From contig NZ_AP031500.1 in NCBI RefSeq assembly GCF_042847215.1, positions 1,488,001 through 1,552,000 of the forward strand: 64,000 nt of DNA. The letters run 5' to 3'. Made by a program: the position numbers and the translations under genes. The DNA comes from Gilvimarinus japonicus (lineage in GTDB: Bacteria > Pseudomonadota > Gammaproteobacteria > Pseudomonadales > Cellvibrionaceae). Below, piece after piece: positions 43,965 through 52,871 of this stretch. The stretch's first letter is position 1, and the number at the start of each line of letters is the position of its first letter. The notes under the pieces were generated by a model. That model had not been told where the DNA came from. It worked only from the letters and a program-made list of their open reading frames with translations, and did no database searches.

Positions 43965-44492
43965 ATGAACAGCATTACACGCACTGCATTAATTGCGCTG
44001 TCCAGTAGCCTGCTGTTGGCCGGTTGTGGCAGCGACGATGATGACGACTATAACCCCGATCCAATGCCAGAGCCCGAAAATCAAGCGCCTATGGCGGAGA
44101 CGGCAAACTTTACCACTGAAGCCGACACGGTACTGACGGATATGTTGTCAGCCACCGACGCCGATGGCGATGAGCTGAGCTTTATGGTGATGGACGAGCC
44201 AAGCAATGGTCAGGTGATGATCGAGGCTGACGGTAGTTTTATGTACACGCCAGCGGCGACCTTTACCGGTACCGATAGCTTTAGCTTTACCGTATCCGAT
44301 GGCGAAGACACCTCGGGCGCGGCAGAGGTAAGCATTACGGTCGATGCCATGCAGGTATCGTTTAGTACTTACAGCCGCTCGGTCTTTAATCAGCAAGCAA
44401 TGGACGAACCTTTGCCGGTTAATGGTCGGGAGTTTGAACAAGACGTTACCGAGGCAAATGCCTACGACGACTTGATTCAAGACGCTGACTAA
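43965..44492 (+). CDS. Acidic Ig-like (cadherin/VCBS-type) lipoprotein
   Basis: 175 residues: a lipobox (SSSLLLAGCGSDD), an Asp run and a Pro/Glu/Asn-rich spacer, and one Ig-like beta domain (about 38-128: NQAPMAETANFTTEADTVLTDMLSATDADGDELSF...FTGTDSFSFTVSDGED), the bacterial cadherin-like type that often binds calcium. A short tail follows (SRSVFNQQAMDEPLPVNGREFEQD). It lies ten bases after the DUF4331 gene with GGAGG before its ATG; probably an exported surface partner of the DUF4331 protein (inference). Confidence 0.85.
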   Translation: MNSITRTALIALSSSLLLAGCGSDDDDDYNPDPMPEPENQAPMAETANFTTEADTVLTDMLSATDADGDELSFMVMDEPSNGQVMIEADGSFMYTPAATFTGTDSFSFTVSDGEDTSGAAEVSITVDAMQVSFSTYSRSVFNQQAMDEPLPVNGREFEQDVTEANAYDDLIQDAD

Positions 44493-44507
44493 ACGGGTAT
44501 CATCGTT

Positions 44508-44537
44508 CTACCCCGGGCTTTAAAAAGCTCGGGGTAG
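44508..44537 (+). other. Intra-operon hairpin
   Basis: CTACCCCGGGCTT (44508-44520) pairs with AAGCTCGGGGTAG (44525-44537) over 13 positions with one G-U pair and a TAAA loop. No U tract follows, so it looks like an mRNA processing or stability element between the lipoprotein and TPR genes. Confidence 0.6.
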
Positions 44538-44555
44538 GGCACATGGAGATATTAC

Positions 44556-45788
44556 ATGCAAATAAAGAGTCACTTGGCAACGTTGGTTTTACGCCGTTTA
44601 CACGTTGTTTGCAGTCTGCTGCTGCTAAGCGTCGTGGCACCACTAAAGGCCGCGCCTTATACGCCCGCTAATACTGACGAAGTGTTGGCCGATTGGGGCG
44701 AAGCTGTGGAGCGAGTAGAAACACCTTTAAAAAGCTCAGAAACGACGACTGATACCACCACCTTAGCTCTGACAAGAGCTGCCGAACAATTAGCTGGCGC
44801 CGGTAAGCCGGGCCAAAGCTACCGTTATCAATTGGCCGAGCGATCGCTTGCACCGCTTGCCAACAGGCTGCCTGATACCCCATCACAGCAGCAAGAGTAC
44901 TGGTTACTGCACGCCAATGTGTTGCAACACGGCCACCGCTTTAAAGAAGCGCTGCAAGAGCTGGATACCCTGTTTGTTCAAGCCCCAAACCATGTCGCCG
45001 GTCGTCTTATGGCCGCGCGTATTAATATTGTTTTGGGGCAGCCCAAGCGCGCCCGTGACCACTGCTTGGCGCTATTGGGGCAGACTGATTTACTAACCGC
45101 CGCCGGATGTTCCCTTGAGGCGCGCTCTTACATTGATACCCATAAAGACAGCTCGCTGGCAGATAGCTACCGTGAACTGAGCGCGCTTATTGAGCGCGAA
45201 GGCTTACCCAGCGATACCAGAGGCCCCTGGTTGGCGCAGGTGCTGGCTGATATGGCGACCCGGCTTAACAAACCGGTGCAAGCGGCCCGCTGGTTGGATA
45301 ACTTTAGCCCCCGAATCAGCACTAACTACTTGGCTCAGTGGGCCGATATCCAGCTGACTCTTGGCAACAGCGCGGAGGTTTTACAAACCTTGGCGCCGGT
45401 GGTGGATGCGGCTGGCGTGATGGATGATGCGCTGTTATTGCGTTTAGCGATTGCCGAGAAGTCCCTGAACTTGTCTAGTGAAGTAGCGCCTGCTACTAGC
45501 GATAGCCGCAGTGAGCAGCCCCGAAGTTTGCACGAATCACTCAACCGCGATGTGTCGCGCTGGCAGGCACTGATGCAAGCACGAGTTGCCTTGCGAGAAG
45601 AGCGCGGTGATCGGGAGCATGCCGCGCAAATGGCCCGCTACTACTTAGATTTGCGGCCCGATGCCGAGCGCGCATTGCACTGGGCTAAGTTAAATACTGT
45701 AAGCTCCCGCGAGTACACCGATAACGAGTTACTGCGCCGTGCTGAGCAGCTAGCCGGTCGCGAGTCTTCCACTACTAACGAGGGTTAA
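44556..45788 (+). CDS. Periplasmic TPR-repeat protein
   Basis: 410 residues with an N-terminal signal (LHVVCSLLLLSVVAPLKAAP) and a helical body with several TPR-like repeats: EYWLLHANVLQHGHRFKEALQELDTLFVQAP, VAGRLMAARINIVLGQPKRARDHCLALL, TRLNKPVQAARWLDNFSPR, YLAQWADIQLTLGNSAEVLQTLAP, AQMARYYLDLRPDAERALHWAKL. No enzyme motif is seen, so a scaffold role is likely. It sits two bases before the hupE-like gene, inside the DUF4331 operon. Confidence 0.8.
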   Translation: MQIKSHLATLVLRRLHVVCSLLLLSVVAPLKAAPYTPANTDEVLADWGEAVERVETPLKSSETTTDTTTLALTRAAEQLAGAGKPGQSYRYQLAERSLAPLANRLPDTPSQQQEYWLLHANVLQHGHRFKEALQELDTLFVQAPNHVAGRLMAARINIVLGQPKRARDHCLALLGQTDLLTAAGCSLEARSYIDTHKDSSLADSYRELSALIEREGLPSDTRGPWLAQVLADMATRLNKPVQAARWLDNFSPRISTNYLAQWADIQLTLGNSAEVLQTLAPVVDAAGVMDDALLLRLAIAEKSLNLSSEVAPATSDSRSEQPRSLHESLNRDVSRWQALMQARVALREERGDREHAAQMARYYLDLRPDAERALHWAKLNTVSSREYTDNELLRRAEQLAGRESSTTNEG

Positions 45789-45790
45789 TT

Positions 45791-46912
45791 GTGCGGATTG
45801 TCTTAACACTGTTTTTACTGCTGCTAGGCTCGCAGGTTGTTGCCCACCAATTGAGTACCGGTTATTTAACACTGCAGCCAACGTCAGAGCACTCTGGCGC
45901 TTATCAAGGGCAGTTGCAATGGCGGTTATTTGACTTAGAGCGCGAGTTAGGGCTCGACACCAACCGCGACGGAAAATTAACCTGGGCCGAGGTGCAAGCA
46001 GCGCGTGGAGCCATTGCCCCACTTGTGAGTCAGGCGTTTAACATCCGTGCTAATAGCGACGCGTGTGACGTTGATGTGGGGCCTAAGTGGCAAATCGATA
46101 AGCATTACAATGAAGCGTATTTGTGGCTACCTTTGCAGGTGCAATGTGAATCTGCTGAACCTTTGCAGATAACGTATCAGGGCTTTTTTGATATCGACCC
46201 AGAGCACAAATTGTTAGTGAATATGGTGTCGCCAGAGCAAACGGGGGCCGTAAGTCGGGTGCTTAGCGAACGCTCGCCTACAGCTCAGATCGCGTTAACC
46301 GATGGCCAGTGGCCCGGCTTTGTCGAGTATGTCTACCAAGGCATTATCCATATTCTTATTGGCCTTGATCATATTTTATTTTTATTGTGTTTGCTGCTCG
46401 GTTGTGTGCTGATTCGTCGGCACGATCATGGCCGCGCCCCGTATTGGGAGGGGCAACATTCTAAACGCGCTATCTTGTGGCAGACCTTAGGCATCGTTAC
46501 CGCGTTTACCTTGGCGCATTCCATCACCTTAACCGCGACGGCATTAGATTTAATCAGTTTGCCGAGTCGCTGGGTCGAGGTCAGTATTGCCGCTACCGTG
46601 ATCTTGGCGGCGCTAAATAACGTGATACCTGTTGTACTGCGCCTTGGCTGGGTAACCTTTGGCTTTGGCTTGTTGCACGGTATGGGCTTTGCCGGTGTTC
46701 TGGGCGAGCTTGGGTTGCCACCGAATGGGCGGTTACTGGCCGTGCTGGGCTTTAACCTCGGTGTCGAGCTAGGTCAACTGGCGATTATAGTCGTGGTGTT
46801 GCCGTTGTTAATGTGGGTGCGAAATTCGCGCTGGTATTGGCGCTTTGCGATGCCAGCCGGCTCTTTGGTTATCGCTTTGGTGGGTGCTAACTGGTTGATT
46901 GAGCGGCTCTAA
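45791..46912 (+). CDS. HupE/UreJ_2-family membrane protein with EF-hand-like loop
   Basis: 373 residues. A signal-like start (LTLFLLLLGSQVVAH) is followed by an outside domain (about 16-165) that contains DTNRDGKLTWAE, a near-perfect EF-hand calcium loop. The C-half has six or so membrane segments with the family motifs GIIHILIGLDHILFLLCLLLG, TAFTLAHSITLTATAL and GFGLLHGMGFAG, whose His residues could carry a metal. HupE/UreJ relatives transport nickel or cobalt; the substrate here is unknown. The start is GTG, two bases after the TPR stop. It closes the DUF4331 operon. Confidence 0.87.
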   Translation: MRIVLTLFLLLLGSQVVAHQLSTGYLTLQPTSEHSGAYQGQLQWRLFDLERELGLDTNRDGKLTWAEVQAARGAIAPLVSQAFNIRANSDACDVDVGPKWQIDKHYNEAYLWLPLQVQCESAEPLQITYQGFFDIDPEHKLLVNMVSPEQTGAVSRVLSERSPTAQIALTDGQWPGFVEYVYQGIIHILIGLDHILFLLCLLLGCVLIRRHDHGRAPYWEGQHSKRAILWQTLGIVTAFTLAHSITLTATALDLISLPSRWVEVSIAATVILAALNNVIPVVLRLGWVTFGFGLLHGMGFAGVLGELGLPPNGRLLAVLGFNLGVELGQLAIIVVVLPLLMWVRNSRWYWRFAMPAGSLVIALVGANWLIERL

Positions 46913-47025
46913 ATCGACTTGTGAGCTTGCGTTGTTCGCCCAACAACTGGCAATCAACGGGGGTGTTTGGTAAAGTCTGGATCACTGTTTGACTCAGTCA
47001 TTGGCACCGGAACCTTATCTCACAC

Positions 47026-47388
47026 ATGTATCGACGGCTTTTGCAGTTATTGATGTTGGTAATACTGGCGCAGTCTACCTTGGCTGCGGCCGATGCCCAT
47101 GTGTTGCACGAAGTTACCGGCGAGGCCTCTCACCAGCACCTTTTTGGCGATAACACCCTTGATGCCCACAAGGGCGTTGCGCTGAAGACAGCTGACGCGC
47201 CGCACGATAGCGACGTCGGGGACGAGCAAAGCTGTCATCACCACTGCTGTCATGGCCACAATTTTAAATACCTCAATGAATCACTAACACTCGCGGTTTT
47301 GGCGCCCGATCTTATTACCGGTTGGGGTTATGCCGCTCACTATGTGCCACCCTTGGTGGCTCCTGAGTTTCGCCCTCCCATCGTTTAA
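47026..47388 (+). CDS. His/Cys-rich periplasmic CzcI-like protein
   Basis: 120 residues with a signal peptide (LLQLLMLVILAQSTLAAADA) and the metal-binding cluster SCHHHCCHGH near residues 75-84, besides HVLHEVTGEASHQH earlier. Small proteins of this kind precede czcCBA operons (CzcI). It presumably binds Zn, Co, Cd or Cu ions in the periplasm. It precedes the czcC-like gene by about 70 bases; the 113 bases before it (46913-47025) probably contain its promoter. Confidence 0.7.
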   Translation: MYRRLLQLLMLVILAQSTLAAADAHVLHEVTGEASHQHLFGDNTLDAHKGVALKTADAPHDSDVGDEQSCHHHCCHGHNFKYLNESLTLAVLAPDLITGWGYAAHYVPPLVAPEFRPPIV

Positions 47389-47460
47389 TCCTCTGATTGT
47401 TTAACTCAATGTTTTGCGTACCGCCTCAGGCGCTGCGCCTGTTAATCAGTGGATATTACT

Positions 47461-48741
47461 ATGAAATTTTATACTGCGTTGCTGTGGGTCCTTATGGCTT
47501 GCAGCGCAACGGCTAGCGCCAGTGCGTTAACGTTTGAGCAAGTTTGGCAAAAAGTTGTTGAGCATCATCCGTTAATAACGGCGGCCAACAATAGGCTTGA
47601 AGCCGCCGAGTTTAATCGTCGGTCGGCCGGGTTACGGCCCAATCCCCGACTGGTGTTTGAGGCGGAAAATTTTTACGGCTCGGGCGAGTATGAGCGCGCC
47701 GGCCAAGCCGAAACGGCATTTATGGCCGAGCAGACCTTTGAGCGCGGCGGCAAGCGCGAGGCCAGAAGCCGTCTGTCGAGCCACAATAAAACCGGGCAGC
47801 AGCTAGAGTCCCGGCGGCAATTGCGCTTATTGCGCCAAGAGGTACGCCGCCGGTTTAATCAAGTGCTATTGGCCCAAGAGCGTTTGCGGCTCACCGAGAC
47901 GCAACAAGAGATCGCCACTAACAACACCCAAACCGTTGCGCGTTTGCACGAGGCCGGCGCTGCCACCTCCGATGATTTAGCCCGTGCCCGGGTGCAGCTG
48001 CAAAGTATTGAGTTGGCGCTAACCCGCGCGCGACAACAGCAGCTTAGTGCCTCGCAACAGTTGGCGGCGCAATGGGGTGATATGTTCAACGCCGAGGTGA
48101 TTGTAGCGGCGGGTCCACTGTTGTTTATGCGCGAGGAGTTAACCGTCGATCAAGTATTAGCGCCGCTCGATATTGGCATTGACCAAAAAATTGCCGAGCA
48201 GAAAATTCGCGCGCAGCAGGCTGAAGTTAACCTAGAAAAAGCCAACGCTACTGTGGACGTCACCTTGGCCGCCGGTGTGCGTCGTTTTAGCGCCACTGAT
48301 GAATACGCCTTTACCGTCGGCGCCAGTGTTCCGCTGCAGATATTTAATAATAATCAGGCGGATATCGACAGCGCCTACGCGCAAATGCGCGCTGCGCAAA
48401 GCGATGCCGATTACCTAAAGCGAAAAATCAGTGCCGAGGTGTTGGCGGCATTTCGCCGTTGGCAGCAAGCGAATCAAGCATTAAGCACCTTAGAGGTTGA
48501 GATTCTCCCGGCGGCAAAAAATGTCCTGAGTGCAACCCGCAAGGCTTACGAGCGTGGCAGCTACAGTTATCTGCAGGTGTTAGATGCGCAAAACTCGCTG
48601 TTGCAGGCCGAGCGTCAGCGGCTTGAGTTACGCGCCGATGCCGCCGATGCCATGACCATTCTTGAACGTTTTATCGAACCGCTGGCACCGATAGATTCAC
48701 TATCGGTCACAAGTGTTGCCCCGCAGGAGATAACCCCATGA
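47461..48741 (+). CDS. czcC: CzcC-like outer-membrane efflux protein (TolC family)
   Basis: 426 residues. A signal peptide (ALLWVLMACSATASA), then two OEP repeats of long helices (LEAAEFNRRSAGLRPNPRLVFEAENFYG; ATRKAYERGSYSYLQVLDAQNSLLQAERQRLE). The NP.L..E.EN and G.Y.YL.VLDAQ.. patterns are those of heavy-metal OMFs. It forms the outer-membrane channel of the tripartite pump with the next two proteins. ATG 47461; the last four bases overlap czcB. Confidence 0.88.
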   Translation: MKFYTALLWVLMACSATASASALTFEQVWQKVVEHHPLITAANNRLEAAEFNRRSAGLRPNPRLVFEAENFYGSGEYERAGQAETAFMAEQTFERGGKREARSRLSSHNKTGQQLESRRQLRLLRQEVRRRFNQVLLAQERLRLTETQQEIATNNTQTVARLHEAGAATSDDLARARVQLQSIELALTRARQQQLSASQQLAAQWGDMFNAEVIVAAGPLLFMREELTVDQVLAPLDIGIDQKIAEQKIRAQQAEVNLEKANATVDVTLAAGVRRFSATDEYAFTVGASVPLQIFNNNQADIDSAYAQMRAAQSDADYLKRKISAEVLAAFRRWQQANQALSTLEVEILPAAKNVLSATRKAYERGSYSYLQVLDAQNSLLQAERQRLELRADAADAMTILERFIEPLAPIDSLSVTSVAPQEITP

Positions 48742-49670
48742 GTCGATCTATTCTCGTCACCTTATTGCTGCTGTTAAGCGCCACCACCGCGTTGGCCGCC
48801 AAAGCGCCCCACGGCGCGAATGAAGGTCAGTCAGAGCAACACCATAAAAATGAAGTGAATTTAGCGCTTGATGTATTCGATGAATTAGGTGGTTTAATCG
48901 CAACCGCGGCTGCAGGTCGCCTGCGTGACGACAGAGTGCTACCGGCTGAAGTGCGTTTGAATACCGAAGCCGTAGCCCATGTAACCCCACGCTTTGCGGC
49001 GCAAATTACCGCTGTTAACGCCAATACCGGCGATCAGGTAAAGGCAGGGCAAGTGCTTGCGCGAGCTGAGAACTCCGATACTTTGGCAAGCTTTGAGCTT
49101 ACATCACTCATCAATGGCGTGGTGATAAACCGCCACGTGACGTTAGGTGAGCACCTGCAGCCGACGGATACGGCTTTTGTCGTGGCCGATTTGAGTCGCC
49201 TGTGGCTCGACATTGCTCTGTATCCCAAACAAGTGGCAAAGGTTAAAGCCGGCATGGCGGTGCACATAACCACCAGTTACGGCCCCGCACCGCTAGATGC
49301 CGAGATTGATTACGTCGCGCCACTGGTGAATGAAGCAACCCGTACCGGTATGGCACGCGTGTTTTTAGATAATGCCGATGGGCAGTGGAAACCGGGCATG
49401 TTTGCTAAAGCGCGGGTTGCTTTGTCAGATTTTGAGGTGCCGGTACGGGTGCCGCAGACCGCGGTGATAGAACTCGAAGGCAACTCGGTTGTGTTTGTCC
49501 GCGAACAAAACCATTGGCGCGCGCAGCCAGTTACGTTGGGGAGCAAAGATCGCACACACAGTGAAGTGCTCTCGGGGCTCACCGCGGGCCAGCAGTATGC
49601 GGCCGAAGGCGGGTTCTTTTTAAAAGCTCAGTTGCAAAAGTCCGAGCTTGAAGCCGGTCACCATCACTAG
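48738..49670 (+). CDS. czcB: CzcB-like periplasmic adaptor (membrane fusion protein)
   Basis: 310 residues. A signal peptide (LVTLLLLLSATTALA), a His-containing segment (APHGANEGQSEQHH), then the lipoyl/barrel-sandwich hybrid domain (VTPRFAAQITAVNANTGDQVKAGQVLARAEN...GVVINRHVTLGEHLQPTDTAFVVAD) and the beta-barrel and membrane-proximal parts. It ends in EAGHHH, a likely metal-binding tail. The long alpha-hairpin is missing between the two lipoyl halves, as in short CzcB/CusB types. Confidence 0.87.
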   Translation: MSRSILVTLLLLLSATTALAAKAPHGANEGQSEQHHKNEVNLALDVFDELGGLIATAAAGRLRDDRVLPAEVRLNTEAVAHVTPRFAAQITAVNANTGDQVKAGQVLARAENSDTLASFELTSLINGVVINRHVTLGEHLQPTDTAFVVADLSRLWLDIALYPKQVAKVKAGMAVHITTSYGPAPLDAEIDYVAPLVNEATRTGMARVFLDNADGQWKPGMFAKARVALSDFEVPVRVPQTAVIELEGNSVVFVREQNHWRAQPVTLGSKDRTHSEVLSGLTAGQQYAAEGGFFLKAQLQKSELEAGHHH

Positions 49671-49690
49671 CGTTTAAACGCGGAGGATTT

Positions 49691-52600
49691 ATGCGATCGA
49701 TACTACAAAGTGCGCTTAACAATCGCGTGCTGGTGATGATGTTATCACTGGCGGTTTTGTTGAGTGGTTTTTTTGCTTACCGTAACTTGGCGGTGGATGC
49801 CTATCCGGATATCTCGCCAGCGCTGGTGCAAGTGTTTGTGGAAACCGAAGGTTTAGCGCCGGAAGAGGTCGAAAAGTACGTCACTTACCCGATAGAAAGT
49901 GCAATGAATGGATTGCCCGAGCTGGACCATGTGCGCTCGGTATCCAATTTTGGTTTATCTGTTGTCAATATTTATTTTTCCGACAGCACCGATATTTATT
50001 TTGCCCGTCAGCTGGTGGCCGAGCGTTTACAACAAGCGCGCAATCAAATTCCAGCGGGGTTTGGTGATCCGGTGATGGGGCCGATCAGTACCGGCCTGGG
50101 GCAAATTCTATTTTATGTCTTGGAAGATACCAGCGGCAATTACAGTGAAGTAGAGCTGCGCGAGATTCAGGATTGGATCGTTAAATTTAATTTGCAAACA
50201 GTATCCGGTGTTACTGAGGTGCTATCCATTGGCGGTGAGGTAAAACAGTTTCAGGTGCAGCTCGATCCGCTGGCCTTGGTGCGTTTTAATGTCTCGCTGC
50301 CCGAGGTAAAAGCTCGTATCGAGGCCAATAACGCCAATGCCGGCGCGCAGTTTTTGGTTAAAAATGACGAGCAGTATTTAATACGCTCGGTGGGGCTGGC
50401 GCGCAACTTGGACGATATTGGCAAAATTGTTATTAAAACGATTGATGGTACGCCCGTGTATTTAGAACAACTGGGCGATCTGGTCATTGGCGGTGAAATT
50501 CGCCGTGGCTTAACCACTAAAAATGGCCAAGGTGAAGTCGTGGTGGGCATGGTGTTAAAACTGCTGGGTAGTAATACCGCCGAGGTGATCGACTCGGTGA
50601 AAGCGGAGTTGTCCAACATTAACGCCAATTTACCCGAGGGCGTTAGCGTTGCGCCTTATTACGATCAGGCGCAATTGGTGCGCGCCGCGCTTACCACAGT
50701 TACCAGTGCGTTGGTGCAGGGTGTGGTATTGGTGGTGCTGGTGTTGCTCGCCTTTATGCGCGCTGTGCGCTCGAGTTTAGTGGTGGCGCTGTCAATTCCG
50801 TTTTCGGTGGCGGTGGCGTTAATTGCCATGCCGTGGTTGGGAATATCGGCAAATCTAATGTCCTTAGGGGGGCTGGCGATTGCCATCGGCTTGATGGTCG
50901 ATGGTGCGGTCGTGGTAGTCGAGCAAATTGATCAGCAGTTAAAAAGCGGTGCGCAAGAGTCTCGCCGGCAGCTGGTGCTTAGCGCCTGTGAGAGCGTTGC
51001 CCGACCGATTTTATTTGCCATTAGCATTATTATTATTGTGTTTCTACCGCTGTTTAGTTTGCAGGGGGTCGAGGGGGCGACTTTTAAGCCATTGGCTTAT
51101 ACCTTGGCGCTGGCCATGGCCGGCTCGTTGATTTACGCCTTGTTGGTAGCGCCAGTGGCTGCTTTCTTGTGGATGCAAAAACCTAACGCCCCCGGCAGTA
51201 ATAACGCCAACTCACGCGGCAAGCTGCGCGTGAGTTACGAGCGGGTTGTGGGGTTTGTGGTGCAGAGGCGGCCGCTCGCGGTGGGCATCGCGGTATTGAT
51301 GTTGGCACTGGGGGCGGTTATTGCGCCGCGCTTAGGCTCTGAGTTTGTACCGCGTTTTAACGAGGGTGACTTGCTTATTCGGGCCACCATGTCGCCGTCT
51401 ATTTCACTGGAGAAAGCGCGCGCGTCTATGTTGTTGTTTGAAAAACAATTGCTGGAGCGCTTCCCCGAGGTGACCCAAGTGGTGACCCGCGTTGGCCGGG
51501 GCGAAGTCGGGGCCCACGCCGATCCGGTGAATAACGCCGAGATTTTTGTCGCGTTAAAACCGCAAAGCGAATGGCAAAGTGCCGACTCGCTGGATGGTTT
51601 GTATCGCGCCATGAGCGACTCATTTACGGATTTTCCCGGTGCTAAGTTTAATTTTACTCAACCCATTGCCGCCGCTGTGGATGAGCTATTAACCGGCACC
51701 AAAGCGGAGCTGGCGGCCAAGTTATTTGGTGACGACTTAGCCGTGTTGGACGACAGGGCGCAGCAGATCGCGCAAGTGTTGCGTGGTATTCGCGGCGCAC
51801 AGGATGTGCAAAAAGATCAAATCGCGGGCACCGGCCAACTCAAAGTGACACTCGATCGCGAGCAGATCGCCCGTTACGGGCTTAATGTCAGTGATGTGCA
51901 AGATACCATTGCTTTGGCGGTGGGTGGCGCTAAAGCTGGGCAGGTGTTTGAGGGGGTGCGTCGGTTTGATATTTACCTGCGGCTTAATAAAAGTGCAAGA
52001 GACAGCGCTGAAGCTATCGAGCAATTAACGGTGCGCACCGAGACCGGTATGCAAGTGCCGCTACAGGAGTTGGCGGCGGTTGAGTATGTGACCGGCCCCC
52101 GGCAAATTACCCGGGAAAATAGCCAGCGCTTTATTACCGTACAGGCCAATATTCGCGAGCGGGATATCGGCTCGTTTGTACAAGAGGCCAACGCGGCGAT
52201 TGCGCGCGAGGTGGATTTGCCGCCGGGCTATTTTGTTAAATGGGGCGGGCAGTTTGAGTTGCAGCAAAAAGCCAATCAGCGTTTGATGATTGTAGTGCCT
52301 ATCACCTTGGTACTGGTATTGCTGATGCTGTACATCAATTTTGGCTCGCTGCCCAATGCGCTGTTGATTATGCTTAATATTCCTTTGGCGTTGGTGGGCG
52401 GTATTGTTGCCCTGTGGCTGGCGGGGTTGAGTTTGTCGGTGCCTGCCTCGGTGGGGTTTATCGCGCTGTTTGGCATTGCGTTAGAAAACGCTCTGGTGTT
52501 GGTGAGTTACTTAAACGAGCAAGTGCGTCAGGGGGTGCCGGTGGCCCGCGCCTGTGTTGCGGCCGCCAGTGCACGGTTGCGTCCGGTCCTGATGACGGCG

Positions 52601-52780
52601 GTGACCACCGGACTTGGCCTGATCCCGCTGCTGTTTGCCACCGGCACGGGCAGTGAGGTGCAGCGGCCGTTGGCCACAGTGGTCGTGGGTGGCTTGGTCA
52701 CAGCGACTTTATTGACACTGTTGGTGATACCGGCGTTGTATCCGTGGTTTACAGGCGCCAAAGCGCAGAAGGCCGAGTAG
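49691..52780 (+). CDS. czcA: CzcA/CusA-like heavy-metal RND efflux pump
   Basis: A 1029-residue proton-driven trimeric inner-membrane transporter of the HME-RND group. Features: AVDAYPDISPALVQVFVETEGLAPEEVEKYVTYPIE near the N-terminus, 12 membrane segments, and the TM4 motif GLAIAIGLMVDGAVVVVEQI (about residues 394-413) with the proton-relay Asp. The TM4 sequence is mixed between the Zn/Co/Cd (CzcA) and the Cu/Ag (CusA) patterns, so the ion is unclear. Usual length is 1030-1070. The last gene of the operon; GGAGG is nine bases in front of the ATG. Confidence 0.92.
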   Translation: MRSILQSALNNRVLVMMLSLAVLLSGFFAYRNLAVDAYPDISPALVQVFVETEGLAPEEVEKYVTYPIESAMNGLPELDHVRSVSNFGLSVVNIYFSDSTDIYFARQLVAERLQQARNQIPAGFGDPVMGPISTGLGQILFYVLEDTSGNYSEVELREIQDWIVKFNLQTVSGVTEVLSIGGEVKQFQVQLDPLALVRFNVSLPEVKARIEANNANAGAQFLVKNDEQYLIRSVGLARNLDDIGKIVIKTIDGTPVYLEQLGDLVIGGEIRRGLTTKNGQGEVVVGMVLKLLGSNTAEVIDSVKAELSNINANLPEGVSVAPYYDQAQLVRAALTTVTSALVQGVVLVVLVLLAFMRAVRSSLVVALSIPFSVAVALIAMPWLGISANLMSLGGLAIAIGLMVDGAVVVVEQIDQQLKSGAQESRRQLVLSACESVARPILFAISIIIIVFLPLFSLQGVEGATFKPLAYTLALAMAGSLIYALLVAPVAAFLWMQKPNAPGSNNANSRGKLRVSYERVVGFVVQRRPLAVGIAVLMLALGAVIAPRLGSEFVPRFNEGDLLIRATMSPSISLEKARASMLLFEKQLLERFPEVTQVVTRVGRGEVGAHADPVNNAEIFVALKPQSEWQSADSLDGLYRAMSDSFTDFPGAKFNFTQPIAAAVDELLTGTKAELAAKLFGDDLAVLDDRAQQIAQVLRGIRGAQDVQKDQIAGTGQLKVTLDREQIARYGLNVSDVQDTIALAVGGAKAGQVFEGVRRFDIYLRLNKSARDSAEAIEQLTVRTETGMQVPLQELAAVEYVTGPRQITRENSQRFITVQANIRERDIGSFVQEANAAIAREVDLPPGYFVKWGGQFELQQKANQRLMIVVPITLVLVLLMLYINFGSLPNALLIMLNIPLALVGGIVALWLAGLSLSVPASVGFIALFGIALENALVLVSYLNEQVRQGVPVARACVAAASARLRPVLMTAVTTGLGLIPLLFATGTGSEVQRPLATVVVGGLVTATLLTLLVIPALYPWFTGAKAQKAE

Positions 52781-52871
52781 GGCGTAAAGGAGTGCAAGTT
52801 TGGCGCTGCGGGGGTAAACGTGGCGCCCAAGGTTGCTATACTGACGGTGTCTTTAGTGCTACGAGTTTGCT

